This document shows positions 18,263-29,256 of a stretch of 64,000 bases of DNA, in pieces (positions within the stretch are counted from its first letter, which is position 1; each line of letters begins with the position of its first letter). Made by a program: the position numbers and the translations under genes. This DNA is from Acinetobacter kanungonis (lineage in GTDB: Bacteria > Pseudomonadota > Gammaproteobacteria > Pseudomonadales > Moraxellaceae): assembly GCF_009939195.1 (NCBI RefSeq), contig NZ_JAACKC010000007.1, positions 1 through 64,000 of the forward strand. Direction: 5' to 3'. The notes under the pieces are model-generated. The model was given only the letters and a program-made list of their open reading frames with translations. It ran no database searches and was not told the DNA's origin.

Positions 18263-19051
18263 TTAACGCACAATACCGCGTTCAGATTGTTCAAGAGAGT
18301 CAAGTAACAATTGAGCTTCAGCAACTGTCGGTAAAATTTCCTGACGAATTCGCTCAACAGCCTCAACCGTAGTCAAACCCTCTTTATAAATGAGTTTAAA
18401 TGCTGTACGTAGACCTTGAATTACTTCTTTAGACCAACCTTTACGACGCATACCTTCAACATTCATGGCAAATGCATGTGCTGGATTACCCGAAGCCATG
18501 ACATAAGCTGGCACATCTTTAACAATTAAAGACGCCCCGCCCACCATGCTGTATGAAGCAAGCTTACAGAACTGATGAATACCTGAGTTTCCACCAACAA
18601 TAACGTAATCACCAATATGAACGTGTCCTGCAACACCAACGTTATTGGCAAAGATATTATGATCACCGACCATACAGTCATGCGCAATATGGGTATTCAC
18701 CATTAATAGGTTATGACTGCCAATCTTAGTTAAAGACTCATCTTGCACAGTACCACGATGCAAGCTGCAATGCTCACGAATCGAGTTGTGATCACCAATT
18801 TCCAACCAAGTTTCTTCACCTCGGTATTTTAAATCTTGGCATACTTCACCAATACTCGCGAACTGGAAAATTTCGTTATTCTTTCCAATACGCGTGTATC
18901 CCCCAACCACAACATGTGAATGAAGTTTTGTTCCTGCACCAATTGTGACCTGCGGACCAATAATACAATACGGTCCAATTTGCACATCTGGAGCAATTAC
19001 TGCTGATGAGTCAATAATAGCGGTTGGATGAATTAATTCGTTATTGCTCAT
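18263..19051 (-). CDS. lpxA: UDP-N-acetylglucosamine acyltransferase
   Basis: This 262-residue left-handed beta-helix protein starts MSNNELIHPTAIIDSSAVIA and shows hexapeptide repeats through residue ~190. The catalytic His is in VNTHIAHDCMVGDHN, and IHQFCK follows. It catalyses the first acylation of lipid A synthesis. The open frame continues 20 codons upstream, but the ATG at 19051 gives the standard start and avoids overlap with fabZ. It is the last gene of the envelope operon. Confidence 0.95.
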   Translation of the reverse strand: MSNNELIHPTAIIDSSAVIAPDVQIGPYCIIGPQVTIGAGTKLHSHVVVGGYTRIGKNNEIFQFASIGEVCQDLKYRGEETWLEIGDHNSIREHCSLHRGTVQDESLTKIGSHNLLMVNTHIAHDCMVGDHNIFANNVGVAGHVHIGDYVIVGGNSGIHQFCKLASYSMVGGASLIVKDVPAYVMASGNPAHAFAMNVEGMRRKGWSKEVIQGLRTAFKLIYKEGLTTVEAVERIRQEILPTVAEAQLLLDSLEQSERGIVR

Positions 19052-19058
19052 GCCTGCT

Positions 19059-19535
19059 CTATACTTTCTGATGATAAACCATGATTTCTGCGGTTGTAGC
19101 AACAACACCATCTACAGTAGCAATACAGTTATATTTGTAAATACCACGTTTTTGCATAATCAGTTCTGATTTTAATACAAGTTGGTCGCCTGCAACCACC
19201 TGTTTTTTAAATCTTACCTTCTCTGCACCCGCAAAAAGGAACAAAGAACCTTCACTTGGCTTCTCATTGTTCATAATAAAACCAAGAATACCCGAAACTT
19301 GAGCCAAAGCTTCAACAATCAGCACACCTGGCATAATTGGATAGTTCGGGAAATGTCCTTGTAAGAACTCTTCGTTGATTGAAACGTTTTTATAACCAAC
19401 AATCCCATTATCAGTTACATCAGTAATACGATCAACCAATAAGAATGGATAACGGTGTGGTAAATATTCACGAATTTGCTGAATATGCATTGGCAATTCT
19501 GGTTTCGTAAATGGTAGTAAAGTCGACTCAGTCAT
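19059..19535 (-). CDS. fabZ: 3-hydroxyacyl-ACP dehydratase FabZ
   Basis: About 158 residues with the hot-dog-fold motif YLPHRYPFLLVDR (catalytic His) and HFPNYPIMPGVLIVEALAQ (catalytic Glu). It dehydrates 3-hydroxyacyl-ACP in fatty acid elongation and competes with LpxA and LpxD for the same substrate pool. Two adjacent ATGs (19538 and 19535) are possible; the second matches known Acinetobacter FabZ starts. It begins 8 bp after lpxD ends and stops 7 bp before lpxA. Confidence 0.95.
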   Translation of the reverse strand: MTESTLLPFTKPELPMHIQQIREYLPHRYPFLLVDRITDVTDNGIVGYKNVSINEEFLQGHFPNYPIMPGVLIVEALAQVSGILGFIMNNEKPSEGSLFLFAGAEKVRFKKQVVAGDQLVLKSELIMQKRGIYKYNCIATVDGVVATTAEIMVYHQKV

Positions 19536-19542
19536 CATAATT

Positions 19543-20613
19543 CTATTTACGCAATTTAAAAGTTGATTCAAGGGACTCAATTTGAGTCTGCATATGATCA
19601 AGTCGTTTGACTAATTGGGTCAATGGCACATCTGCTAATTGTCTGAACCGCACAACTGTCCGCTTCCACTGTGGTGTTGCAAATAATCCTGTTCCACCAG
19701 AATAACTTCCAGCTTCGTAAATATTATTTGTGACCATTGACATTCCTGTAATTGTTACATTATCAGCAATTGTGATATGCCCTACTACACCACAAGCACC
19801 TGCAAGGATACAGTTTTTGCCAATCGTAGTACTACCTGCAATCCCACACTTCGCTGCAATTGCAGTGTTTTCACCGATCTTAACGTTATGGGCGATTTGC
19901 ACAAGGTTATCAATCTTAACACCATGTTCCAAAATAGTATCATCCAAAGCACCGCGATCAATACTACAATTCGAACCAATACGTACATCATGACCAATAA
20001 TTACTGATCCCAATTGTGCAATACGATGCCATTTACCTTGATATGGCGCAAAACCAAATCCTTCGCTACCAATCACGGTATTGGCATGAATACGCACTCG
20101 ATCACCAATTTTACACGCACCCGTTAAAGTGACATGCGAATCAATGAAACCATCTTTGCCTATTTCGACATCATCATCAATACGCACATGTGCTTGAATA
20201 ATGGTGTTATCACCAACCACACAATTTTCACCAATCACAACATAATGACCAATATAAGCACTGTCAGACACGATTGCAGAAGGATGAATTTTGGCTGTGC
20301 TCTCAATCCCCACTTCACTATGTTTTTTCTCAAACACATGAGTCAAGATGGCGAAAGCCAGATATGGATTCGGAACCAAGATAAAATTTTGATGGCTATG
20401 CAATTTTTCTTGTAGCGCTTTGGTGACAATTAAAGCCCCAGCTCGGGATGCTAATGCCTTTTCCAGATACTTCTCATCTGTAACAAAGGAGATATGCTGC
20501 GGAGATGCTGTATCCAGACTCGCTAAGCCCTGAATAACTAGGTCAGATTGACCAAGACACTCACCTTGAACTAGGTGAGCGAGGTCTTTTAAACTTTTTT
20601 TGTTAAGATTCAT
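19543..20613 (-). CDS. lpxD: UDP-3-O-(3-hydroxyacyl)glucosamine N-acyltransferase
   Basis: This 356-residue protein has an N-terminal uridine-binding domain ([13 protein letters not shown]) and then a long hexapeptide beta-helix ([16 protein letters not shown] repeats) with the catalytic [13 protein letters not shown] region and a C-terminal helical tail. It adds the N-linked acyl chain in lipid A synthesis. It lies 3 bp from skp and 8 bp from fabZ, tightly packed in the operon. Confidence 0.95.
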   Translation of the reverse strand: MNLNKKSLKDLAHLVQGECLGQSDLVIQGLASLDTASPQHISFVTDEKYLEKALASRAGALIVTKALQEKLHSHQNFILVPNPYLAFAILTHVFEKKHSEVGIESTAKIHPSAIVSDSAYIGHYVVIGENCVVGDNTIIQAHVRIDDDVEIGKDGFIDSHVTLTGACKIGDRVRIHANTVIGSEGFGFAPYQGKWHRIAQLGSVIIGHDVRIGSNCSIDRGALDDTILEHGVKIDNLVQIAHNVKIGENTAIAAKCGIAGSTTIGKNCILAGACGVVGHITIADNVTITGMSMVTNNIYEAGSYSGGTGLFATPQWKRTVVRFRQLADVPLTQLVKRLDHMQTQIESLESTFKLRK

Positions 20614-20616
20614 GGA

Positions 20617-21111
20617 TTACTTGATTGCATTAACCTTTTGAATCATTTTATCAGTTAAATCATACTTAGCGTCATAAGCAAGCGCAGAGTTTTTATTCAA
20701 AACAACATCTAAGCTATTTTCTTTACGCAATTGTTCAGCAACTTGCTTGATTCGGGCATCAAGCGTCTTATTCATAACTTGCAAAGATGCTTGTACTTTA
20801 GATTGCAAACCTTGCTGAATGCCATTTAATTCATTCAACTTAGTTTGATACTCTGCACTCATTTTCTGCATTTCAGCTTCAGAAAGTTTAGTTGCCTGAG
20901 CCTTTTGCTTCATCGCATCAAGCTCTTTACCTAACTGCTCTAAACGAGTGGTTTGCGGTTTGATTGATTGTTGTAGCGTTGCATTCTGCGCTTTCAGGTA
21001 AGTGCTATTTTCCACTACTTGCTCTAAATCCACCACGCCATAGCCCGCAGCATGAACCATTGAACTGAGTGAAATGCTAGCAAAAGCTAATGCTTTGATT
21101 ATTTTACGCAT
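20617..21111 (-). CDS. skp: Periplasmic OmpH/Skp chaperone
   Basis: A 164-residue protein with a signal peptide ending MVHA (about residue 21), the start motif YGVVDLEQVVENSTYL and a long charged coiled coil (70-130), as in Skp. Skp trimers hold unfolded outer-membrane proteins on their way to BamA. Its position between bamA and lpxD is the conserved one. Confidence 0.92.
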   Translation of the reverse strand: MRKIIKALAFASISLSSMVHAAGYGVVDLEQVVENSTYLKAQNATLQQSIKPQTTRLEQLGKELDAMKQKAQATKLSEAEMQKMSAEYQTKLNELNGIQQGLQSKVQASLQVMNKTLDARIKQVAEQLRKENSLDVVLNKNSALAYDAKYDLTDKMIQKVNAIK

Positions 21112-21157
21112 TTATTAAACCTTATTCTATATTGTGTATAATTCGAAAGGATCGTAC

Positions 21158-23668
21158 TTAGAAAGTACGACCAATTTCAAATTGAATCTCTTTAGTTTGA
21201 TCGCCTTCTTTATCATTTAGCGGGAATGCATAGCTTAATGATAATGGACCAATCATAGTAATCCAGGTAAAGCCTACGCCCACGCTATAACGCATATTAC
21301 CTAAATCAAAGCCATATTCATCTTTACATGTCCGTTTAGCAGCATCAGTCGTGAATACGTCACATTGCGTATCAAACACTTGTGCACCTTCAGCAAACAA
21401 TACTGGACGAACTTGGCGCGTCCAGTCGCCTTTAAATGGCAAAGGTAGTACTAATTCAGTACCAAATTGCACTAAGGCATTACCACCCACTTCCTCTGGA
21501 GAAGGATCATCCTGATTAGTTTGCTCGTAATATACACCTTCATATTTTGGACCTAAGGTACTATTGTCATAACCACGTACCGAACCATAACCACCTGCAT
21601 AGAAGTTTTTATAAAATGGCAGGTCGTTACCATAACCCAACTTACCATAACCACGCAGCACAAAGTCCTTACCTAAAGGTAAGAAGGCTTGTGCATCATA
21701 GGTAATTTTTTGATATTCAACATCACTGCCAGGTAGTGCAATTTCAGCATTGACACGATGTGACTGACCAGAAGTTGGAAATTGAGGGCGATTCAGTGTG
21801 TTGTATGACCAACCCAAAGTTAAATTATAGGTTAAGAATTCACCTTCAAAAGCATTATCATATGTAACTTCTGGTACAGCACAAGTATAAGATAATACAG
21901 TAGTCCCATCTGTATCATATACAGGTACAGTCAGTTGAGAATTACCTGAACTATCCGCAGGACAGTACGAACCTGTATTCGTTGGCTTACCACCATTTGC
22001 AAGTAAATAATCACGTACATAAGTAGACACATAAGGACCTGTCGTAACTTTTGTTTGATCTACATTCAGACCCGCACTAATACTTTGATTTTCATCAATT
22101 GGATAACCAAAGTTAATCCCCCCACCAATACTATCCGTTACGTAGTTGTTGACGTTGTAGTCACTATCCAACTTTGTTTTACGGTAGTACATGTTGTAAC
22201 CACGACGCACACCATCAATAGTAAAGTACGGATCAGTTACGCTGAGGTTGTAGTAATCTTGCGTTTCTGAACGTGATAGATCGATAGCAACACTGTTACC
22301 TGTACCCATAAAGTTGGTTTGACTGAGTCCGGCTTGGAATGTTACACCACCACTTTGTGAGTAACCTACCGCAAGTGTACTTGTACCAGAATGCTGTTCT
22401 TCAACATTCACATTCAAGTCAACCTGATCAGGCATATTTGGAATACGTGTCGGTTTAATATCAACTGTCTTAAAGTAACCAGTACGCTCTAAACGCACTT
22501 TAGACAAGTCAATTTTTTCATTACTTGCTAAAGCACCTTCCATTTGGCGCATTTCACGACGCAATACTTCATCTGAAGTTTTGGTATTGCCCGTAAAGTT
22601 AATACGACGCACCGTAACTTGCTGACCTGGATTGATGTAATAATTAAGATCAACCACACGCGTTTCATTATTAATTTGCGGAACCACATTCACTTCCGCA
22701 TAGTAATAACCCGCATTACCATATTTACGTAATAATAATTGCTTAACCGCATTTACTTTTTCTTGTGAATAGGTCGCGCCATCTTTATAAATTTGCATCG
22801 CCTTGAGTTCTTCAGGCTTATACAATGCGTCACCTAAGAATTTGGTTTCACCAAATTTAAATTGCTCACCTTCATTCACAGATACTTCAATGAAAATACG
22901 CTTTTTATCTTCACTTAAATTCAGACTAGAGTTAGTAATATCGAAGTTGATATAGCCAGCATTCAAATATAAAGCTCGTAATGCTTCTAAACTTGCCGCC
23001 ATTTTTTCACGTGCATAACGGTCATTACGCGAAACAATTGAGCTCCAACCACTTTCTTTAACAGCAAAAGCTTGCTGAATATCACTATCGCTGAATACAG
23101 TATTGCCAATAACATTAATATCGACAACTTTTGCTGCTTTACCTTCATTAAACTCAAGCAATAAGTCTACACGGTTATTCGGCTTCGCAGTAGTCGTCAC
23201 TTTAACGTCAGCATCATAGCGACCTTGCTGCACATACTGTTGCTCAAGCTCTGACTCAACCGTTTGAAGTGTTGATTTCTTTAACACCTCCCCCTCAGCC
23301 AAGCCCATTTTTTTCAAACCTTCTTCCAAAGCTTCTTTTGGAATGAGTTTATTGCCTTTTAATTCAATTTTAGAAATCAGCGGGCGCTCAACCACTGTAA
23401 AAACAAGTGTATCACCCTGTTTTGATGCCTTAATGTCATCAAACATGCCCGATGCGTACAAGGCTCGAATTGAATTCGAAATCGCTTGATCATCAACACG
23501 ATCACCACTATGCACTGGCAACATGGTATACACATTGGCAGGAGTTAAACGAACGAGTCCATCAATTTTTATATCACGAACAATAAATTCATCCGCTGCA
23601 TATACTTGTTGTACTGCTGCCATAGCACTAACCAGTGCCAAAGGCATAAATAAATGTGTGTGCTGCAT
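21158..23668 (-). CDS. bamA: Outer-membrane assembly factor BamA
   Basis: 836 residues from the ATG at 23668, with a signal peptide ending VYAADEF. Five POTRA domains (to about residue 420) precede a 16-strand barrel with the conserved VRGYD loop (GGYGSVRGYDNSTLGPKY) and C-terminal IQFEIGRTF ending in Phe. It is the central subunit of the BAM machine. A TTG start at 23695 would add nine residues and is not supported. Loop regions around 500-580 of the barrel are those that vary between Acinetobacter species. Confidence 0.96.
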   Translation of the reverse strand: MQHTHLFMPLALVSAMAAVQQVYAADEFIVRDIKIDGLVRLTPANVYTMLPVHSGDRVDDQAISNSIRALYASGMFDDIKASKQGDTLVFTVVERPLISKIELKGNKLIPKEALEEGLKKMGLAEGEVLKKSTLQTVESELEQQYVQQGRYDADVKVTTTAKPNNRVDLLLEFNEGKAAKVVDINVIGNTVFSDSDIQQAFAVKESGWSSIVSRNDRYAREKMAASLEALRALYLNAGYINFDITNSSLNLSEDKKRIFIEVSVNEGEQFKFGETKFLGDALYKPEELKAMQIYKDGATYSQEKVNAVKQLLLRKYGNAGYYYAEVNVVPQINNETRVVDLNYYINPGQQVTVRRINFTGNTKTSDEVLRREMRQMEGALASNEKIDLSKVRLERTGYFKTVDIKPTRIPNMPDQVDLNVNVEEQHSGTSTLAVGYSQSGGVTFQAGLSQTNFMGTGNSVAIDLSRSETQDYYNLSVTDPYFTIDGVRRGYNMYYRKTKLDSDYNVNNYVTDSIGGGINFGYPIDENQSISAGLNVDQTKVTTGPYVSTYVRDYLLANGGKPTNTGSYCPADSSGNSQLTVPVYDTDGTTVLSYTCAVPEVTYDNAFEGEFLTYNLTLGWSYNTLNRPQFPTSGQSHRVNAEIALPGSDVEYQKITYDAQAFLPLGKDFVLRGYGKLGYGNDLPFYKNFYAGGYGSVRGYDNSTLGPKYEGVYYEQTNQDDPSPEEVGGNALVQFGTELVLPLPFKGDWTRQVRPVLFAEGAQVFDTQCDVFTTDAAKRTCKDEYGFDLGNMRYSVGVGFTWITMIGPLSLSYAFPLNDKEGDQTKEIQFEIGRTF

Positions 23669-23704
23669 GCCAGTCTTTTCCGATGTTAATTTCAAAGCAC
23701 GTTG

Positions 23705-25060
23705 TTATAAACGCATAAAGTCATTAAATAATGCGAGGAGCATCATGCTACCCAGCAGTACCATACCAATTTTTAAACCAACCAATTGTATTTGTTCAGA
23801 AACAGGTTTACCACGAATCAATTCAATAAAGTAGTACACTAAATGTCCGCCATCCAGCATTGGAATCGGCAACAAGTTTAATATCCCCAAACTTACACTC
23901 ATCAACGCCATGAATGAAATGAAAGTTTGCCATCCCATTTCAGCGCTTTGACCAGCAACTTTGGCAATGGTGATTGGACCAGATAGGTTTTCCAACCCAA
24001 TTAAACCACGCACCATTTTTACCATAGAATTCAAGATCATGGTGCTAATTTGCCCTGTCTTATCTAACGCTTTACCAAAAGCTTCTACAGGACCATATTG
24101 AATGGTTTGTTTGTATTCTTCAGGAATAACCACCTTGCCTGGGTTATTTTGCACACCAAGCGCGCCAGACACATTACCCATGTTATCTCGCTTGCCTTGC
24201 GGCATGACTTCCAAATGCACCAACTGATTTTGACGCAAGACATCAATTTTAAGTAGTTTCTCGGGCGATGCTTGCACCACCTCAACCACATCAAACCAGT
24301 CTTTCATCTTCACGCCATCAATCGCGACAATGCGGTCACCCTCTTTCATGCCCTGACGAATTGCCGCACCATCTTCACTTAATTTCATGACCGCTGCGGG
24401 AATATGTGGACGGAAAGGGATAAAACCCAGACTATCTAAAGGCGATTGATTTTGATCTTTCAAGAAGTTTTTAATTGGCAATTCAAAAGACTGGAGTTGT
24501 CCATTTCGATCAGCATCGATATGAATCACTCCCGTTTCACCTGCACGATCAACCAGAGCAAAATTAAGTTGTTCCCAAGTTGTCGTCTTCGTACCATCTA
24601 CAGCTGTAATCTTATCTCCAACTTGCATTTGTGCTGCAGCGGCTGGCGTGTTTAGCAAAACTTTACCCACACGTGTGTTTAACTGTTCTTGCGCAGGTAG
24701 AAACAATACCCAAAACAATAAAACTGCAAAAATAAGATTAATTAATGGTCCAGCAGCTACAATTGCAATACGTTTCCATGGATGCTGACGGTTAAAGGCA
24801 TAAGGCAAATCAGCTTCTGCAACATTACCTTCACGTTCATCCAACATTTTGACATAACCACCCAAAGGTAAGGCTGACAATTGATATTGAATGCCCGACT
24901 TTTTAGATGTCCACTTTAATACAGTTGGACCAAAGCCAATTGAATAAACTAAAACTTTAACGCCGAGTTTACGTGCAACAAAATAGTGTCCGAACTCATG
25001 AATTGCAATGAGAGGCCCGAGCAATAAAATTGCTGCAATAATCATAAACAAGGCATTCAT
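23705..25060 (-). CDS. rseP: Site-2 protease RseP
   Basis: This 451-residue inner-membrane zinc protease has HEFGH at residues 21-25 and a distal LLPIPMLDGGHLVYY zinc-ligand motif near the C-terminus. Two PDZ domains lie between (roughly 115-310), and there are four membrane spans. It cuts transmembrane anti-sigma factors and signal-peptide remnants. It sits between dxr and bamA as in most gammaproteobacteria. Confidence 0.95.
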   Translation of the reverse strand: MNALFMIIAAILLLGPLIAIHEFGHYFVARKLGVKVLVYSIGFGPTVLKWTSKKSGIQYQLSALPLGGYVKMLDEREGNVAEADLPYAFNRQHPWKRIAIVAAGPLINLIFAVLLFWVLFLPAQEQLNTRVGKVLLNTPAAAAQMQVGDKITAVDGTKTTTWEQLNFALVDRAGETGVIHIDADRNGQLQSFELPIKNFLKDQNQSPLDSLGFIPFRPHIPAAVMKLSEDGAAIRQGMKEGDRIVAIDGVKMKDWFDVVEVVQASPEKLLKIDVLRQNQLVHLEVMPQGKRDNMGNVSGALGVQNNPGKVVIPEEYKQTIQYGPVEAFGKALDKTGQISTMILNSMVKMVRGLIGLENLSGPITIAKVAGQSAEMGWQTFISFMALMSVSLGILNLLPIPMLDGGHLVYYFIELIRGKPVSEQIQLVGLKIGMVLLGSMMLLALFNDFMRL

Positions 25061-25061
25061 G

Positions 25062-26258
25062 TTAGCTTCCTTTACTGCTTACAAACTGCTGAGCAATTGA
25101 TCTCGCAGTTGAATCGACTTGTAAGATTAAATCAATTGAATCCGCAGAACCATTTTCAACCTGATTCAATGTATGTTCAACTACTACGGGTATATCTGTA
25201 AAACGAATCTGTTTTTGCAAGAAAGATGCCACGGCAACTTCATTGGCTGCATTTAATATTGCAGGTGCCAAACCACCCGCTTGCATCGCTTGGCGCGCCA
25301 AACTCAATGCAGGAAAACGAGTAGTATCTGGTTCCTGAAAATCAAGACGATGATTTACAAATAAATCCAAAGCTGGAACATGAGTATCAATACGTTTCGG
25401 CCAAGCCAAAGCATGCGCAATTGGAGTACACATATCTGGATTCCCCATTTGCGCCAACGTTGAACCATCAACATATTGCACCATGGAGTGAATAATACTC
25501 TGTGGATGAACCACAATTGTTACAAAATGTTCTGAAATTGCAAAGAGATGACACGCTTCGATGAGTTCAAGCCCTTTATTCATTAAAGTCGCTGAATCCA
25601 CCGAGATTTTTTGCCCCATAGACCAATTCGGATGCTTACAAGCTTGTGCTGGCGTAACACCATGCAACTGATCTAAGGAATGGTTAAGAAATGGACCGCC
25701 TGATGCAGTAAGCAAAATACGTGACACACCCAGTTTTGGCTGCCCATTACGCTCTGCATTTAAATATTGTTCGGGTAAACACTGGAAAATCGCATTGTGT
25801 TCAGAGTCGACTGGCAATAATAAAGCTTGATGATCGCGCGCTGCTTGCATCATCAAATCGCCTGACATCACCAGCGCCTCTTTATTGGCAAGCAACACTC
25901 GTTTGCCTGCTTTAACTGCTGCCAAGGTCGGCAATAGCCCTGCTGCCCCGACGATCGCTGCCATCACCACATCAACTTCAGGATGACGAGCCACGGCCTC
26001 TAAGCCAGCCTCATCAAACAAGACTTCAATCTCCTGAAGATCTTCCTGTAAAAAAAGTTGACGCAACTCCTGCTCTTTTACAGATGGAATCACCACAACT
26101 TTAGGTCGGAACTGCTTACAGATGTGTACCAGCTCCTGAATTCGACTAAATGCCGTAATCGCAAAGACTGAATAGTCTTCAGGATGCTGTTGCAGTATTT
26201 TTAAGGTACTTTGACCAATAGAACCCGTTACACCTAAGATACAAACAGCTTGTGACAT
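25062..26258 (-). CDS. dxr: 1-deoxy-D-xylulose 5-phosphate reductoisomerase
   Basis: This 398-residue enzyme opens with the NADPH motif [16 protein letters not shown] and has the metal and substrate segments [19 protein letters not shown] and [10 protein letters not shown], all diagnostic for DXR (IspC). It makes MEP for isoprenoid precursors, which feed UppS in this same operon. It ends one base before rseP starts. Confidence 0.96.
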   Translation of the reverse strand: MSQAVCILGVTGSIGQSTLKILQQHPEDYSVFAITAFSRIQELVHICKQFRPKVVVIPSVKEQELRQLFLQEDLQEIEVLFDEAGLEAVARHPEVDVVMAAIVGAAGLLPTLAAVKAGKRVLLANKEALVMSGDLMMQAARDHQALLLPVDSEHNAIFQCLPEQYLNAERNGQPKLGVSRILLTASGGPFLNHSLDQLHGVTPAQACKHPNWSMGQKISVDSATLMNKGLELIEACHLFAISEHFVTIVVHPQSIIHSMVQYVDGSTLAQMGNPDMCTPIAHALAWPKRIDTHVPALDLFVNHRLDFQEPDTTRFPALSLARQAMQAGGLAPAILNAANEVAVASFLQKQIRFTDIPVVVEHTLNQVENGSADSIDLILQVDSTARSIAQQFVSSKGS

Positions 26259-27083
26259 TTACAAATCTACGCCAATAAGTTTTAACACATACATACCCGC
26301 AGCAAAAATTGGTGCTGCAGCTAATAATGAATCTATACGATCTAAAACCCCACCATGCCCAGGTAAGATGCGACCAGAATCTTTAATTCCTGCACGACGT
26401 TTGATCATTGACTCAAACAAGTCACCCAGTACCGAACTAAACACCGTGACTATAGAGAGAATCAAAAACAAAATATGTTGTGCTAAGGTTAAATCCAGAT
26501 ACAGAATCTCAACCGCAATCACAATAATCATTGAAGTTAAAATTCCACCGTACAAACCCTCTACAGATTTATTCGGACTAACATCGGGTGCAAGCTTCTT
26601 CTTACCAAACTTACGTCCAACAAAATACGCACCACTATCCGCTCCCCAAACCAGCAAGAACAGGTACATTAACCACCATGGCGAACTAAACCATAGCGCA
26701 AAAATAGCGGTAACGGCTGCAGCAACCAACACAAAACCCAAAAAATACAGGCTATTGTTATACCAGCCATCATATTCTGGATAATTTTTTACCCAATAAA
26801 CACTGACTAACCAAGATAAAATAGAAGCACACCACAACAATAATGCAATGTCTTTAAAATATAATGCCAAAGTTGCTAATGCTGCAGTCACTAGACCGTA
26901 GCACCATGCAAAAGGCTTGATGATTTGATTTGTTTTTCTAGGCATGAGCTTAAACCACTCATAGCCAGCAACCCCAGCGGCAACAATCATCAGAATCAAC
27001 ATCGGATACTGTGATTGAGTGGCAAACATACAGCTCAGTACAACTGCCACCAATACCAATGCGGTAATAATCCGCTCTAACAT
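26259..27083 (-). CDS. cdsA: Phosphatidate cytidylyltransferase
   Basis: This 274-residue integral membrane enzyme has about eight membrane spans and the C-terminal CDP-alcohol signature SVLGDLFESMIKRRAGIKDS followed by LPGHGGVLDRIDSL. It makes CDP-diacylglycerol for all phospholipids. It directly follows uppS (3 bp) and abuts dxr. Confidence 0.95.
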   Translation of the reverse strand: MLERIITALVLVAVVLSCMFATQSQYPMLILMIVAAGVAGYEWFKLMPRKTNQIIKPFAWCYGLVTAALATLALYFKDIALLLWCASILSWLVSVYWVKNYPEYDGWYNNSLYFLGFVLVAAAVTAIFALWFSSPWWLMYLFLLVWGADSGAYFVGRKFGKKKLAPDVSPNKSVEGLYGGILTSMIIVIAVEILYLDLTLAQHILFLILSIVTVFSSVLGDLFESMIKRRAGIKDSGRILPGHGGVLDRIDSLLAAAPIFAAGMYVLKLIGVDL

Positions 27084-27086
27084 TTA

Positions 27087-27839
27087 TTAATTCTCAAATT
27101 TATCTTGTTGAATTTGCTCAGATGTTTTACCGAAACGACGCTCACGCCCTGCGAAGACTTCAAGTGCATGATCAAATTCTTGCACACCGAATTCAGGCCA
27201 TAAAGTTTCAGTAAAATACAACTCTGCATAAGCTGCTTGCCAAAGCAAGAAATTCGACAGTCGATAATCTCCACCTGTGCGAATCAGCAAATCTACAGCA
27301 GGCAAATCAGACAAACTAATATGCTGCCCCATAAGCTCAGCATTAATCTGTTCAACCTCAAGCTTACCAGCTTTTACTTCTTGAGCAATTTGCTGAGCTG
27401 CTTGCGCCATGTCCCACATACCACCATAACTTACTGCGATGGTTAAAGTCATTTGAGTGAACTTAGCAGTCCTTTGCTCGGCATGCAACATTAACTCACG
27501 TAAATGCGGAGACAAGCGAGAACGATCACCAATAAATCGCAAAGCAATTTCAAATCTTTCCATGCGCGGGATTTGCTCATGAATTGTTTCTTCCAACAAA
27601 TTCATCAGCAAATCCACCTCAAACTGAGGTCTATTCCAGTTCTCACTTGAAAATGCGAAAACGGTTAAGGCTTGAATATTTCTTTTTCGACAATGCTCAA
27701 CAATCGGATCAAGGACATTTTTACCCTCACGGTGTCCCGCACCCTTTTGCATTTGCATTTTTTTGGCAAAACGATTGTTGCCATCCATAATGATGGCAAC
27801 ATGTTTTGGAAGATGTGTAGCGTCTTCAGATGTGGTCAT
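27087..27839 (-). CDS. uppS: Undecaprenyl diphosphate synthase
   Basis: This 250-residue cis-prenyltransferase has the catalytic segment VAIIMDGNNRFAKK with Asp19, SSENWNRP, and the C-terminal RTGGDYRLSNFLLWQAAYAE. The usual MDGNGRWA reads MDGNNRFA here. It makes the lipid carrier for peptidoglycan and surface polysaccharides. It lies 5 bp downstream of frr. Confidence 0.95.
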   Translation of the reverse strand: MTTSEDATHLPKHVAIIMDGNNRFAKKMQMQKGAGHREGKNVLDPIVEHCRKRNIQALTVFAFSSENWNRPQFEVDLLMNLLEETIHEQIPRMERFEIALRFIGDRSRLSPHLRELMLHAEQRTAKFTQMTLTIAVSYGGMWDMAQAAQQIAQEVKAGKLEVEQINAELMGQHISLSDLPAVDLLIRTGGDYRLSNFLLWQAAYAELYFTETLWPEFGVQEFDHALEVFAGRERRFGKTSEQIQQDKFEN

Positions 27840-27844
27840 TAATC

Positions 27845-28399
27845 TTAGACCTTCATTAATTCAGCTTCTTTAGCAGCCAAACGCTTTTCAACTTCAGCAA
27901 CGTATTTGTCTGTGATTTTTTGGATATCATCACCTGCACGGCGCTCATCATCTTCAGAAATTTCTTTTTCTTTCAACAATGCTTTGAGATCACCCAATAC
28001 ATCACGACGAATGTTACGAATAGCAACTTTTGCGTTTTCAGCTTCGTTACGTGCAACTTTCTGCATGTCACGACGTGTTTCTTCAGTCAAAGCCGCCATT
28101 GGTACACGAATCGCGTCCGCAGTAATTGGATTAAGACCCAAATCTGATTCACGAATCGCTTTATCTATTGCTGCAACCATTGAACGCTCAAACGGCTGAA
28201 CTAAAAGTGTACGAGAATCTTCTACACCAACGTTAGCAACCTGATTTAAAGGAACATCAGAGCCATAGTAAGGAACCATTACACCGTTCAGAATGGATGG
28301 ATGCGCTCGTCCAGTACGAACCTTTGCAAAACCATGTTCCAACGAGTCAAGCGACTTGTTCATACGGTCTTCTGCGTCTTTTTTAAGATCGTTAATCAT
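27845..28399 (-). CDS. frr: Ribosome recycling factor
   Basis: This 184-residue protein has the RRF signature [20 protein letters not shown] and [18 protein letters not shown], and the three-helix bundle tail ([20 protein letters not shown]). It releases post-termination ribosomes together with EF-G. It lies between pyrH and uppS, as usual. Confidence 0.97.
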   Translation of the reverse strand: MINDLKKDAEDRMNKSLDSLEHGFAKVRTGRAHPSILNGVMVPYYGSDVPLNQVANVGVEDSRTLLVQPFERSMVAAIDKAIRESDLGLNPITADAIRVPMAALTEETRRDMQKVARNEAENAKVAIRNIRRDVLGDLKALLKEKEISEDDERRAGDDIQKITDKYVAEVEKRLAAKEAELMKV

Positions 28400-28478
28400 A
28401 TGATCTTCCTTACTTAATTCTTAAAGATGTAATTACTAAAATAGCGAGTAGTATAAAGAGCTTTCAGGCTCACGTACA

Positions 28479-29207
28479 TTAATTCGTAACGTGAGTCCCT
28501 TCTTTTTCACCCATAACCACAGAAAGCAACGCGCCAGACTTGTTCATATCAAACACTTGAAGCGGAACATTATGGTCACGGCACAAGCAAATTGCTGTTA
28601 AATCCATCACACCCAATTTCTCATCCAACACTTGGTCGAATGTTAAGTGATCATATTTAACTGCATCATCAAATTTGCTTGGGTCTTTGTTATAAACACC
28701 ATCAACTTTCGTTGCTTTTAAGATGAGGCTCGCTTCAATTTCAATACCACGCAAGCAAGCCGCAGTATCAGTCGTAAAGAATGGATTGCCTGTACCCGCA
28801 ACAAATACGCACACTTCACCTTGAGTAAGATGACGAATTGCATCACGACTAGAATAAGACTCCACCACAGTACCAATTGGCAATGCTGACATTAAACGCG
28901 TTTTAATGTTACGACGTACCAATGCGTCGCGCATGGCTAAACCGTTCATCACCGTTGCCAACATACCCATTTGATCACCCGTTACACGACCAACCAAACC
29001 ATCTTTTTGTAACTGGCTACCACGGTATAAGTTACCACCACCAACAACAATACCAACCTGCACACCCAAACCAACCAAATGTGCAATTGATAGTGACATT
29101 TGATCAAGTACTTGTGCATCGATACCCATGTCTTTATTGCCCGCAAGCGCTTCACCCGAAAGTTTTAGCAAGATGCGAGAATAGCGTGGATTCTTTGAAT
29201 CTGACAT
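28479..29207 (-). CDS. pyrH: UMP kinase
   Basis: This 242-residue amino-acid-kinase-fold enzyme shows [37 protein letters not shown] and [13 protein letters not shown]. It phosphorylates UMP to UDP. The ATG at 29207 was chosen over a TTG four codons earlier because a GGAG sits at the right distance. It heads the stretch leading into frr and the envelope genes. Confidence 0.96.
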   Translation of the reverse strand: MSDSKNPRYSRILLKLSGEALAGNKDMGIDAQVLDQMSLSIAHLVGLGVQVGIVVGGGNLYRGSQLQKDGLVGRVTGDQMGMLATVMNGLAMRDALVRRNIKTRLMSALPIGTVVESYSSRDAIRHLTQGEVCVFVAGTGNPFFTTDTAACLRGIEIEASLILKATKVDGVYNKDPSKFDDAVKYDHLTFDQVLDEKLGVMDLTAICLCRDHNVPLQVFDMNKSGALLSVVMGEKEGTHVTN

Positions 29208-29256
29208 TCCAAACTCCAAATTAACTTAATTTCTATTTTTCTATAAATGGATTTAC

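Noticed and set aside
28922..29224. 100-codon plus-strand frame opposite pyrH
   Set aside because: Antisense shadow, His/Pro/Gln-rich, no ribosome site.
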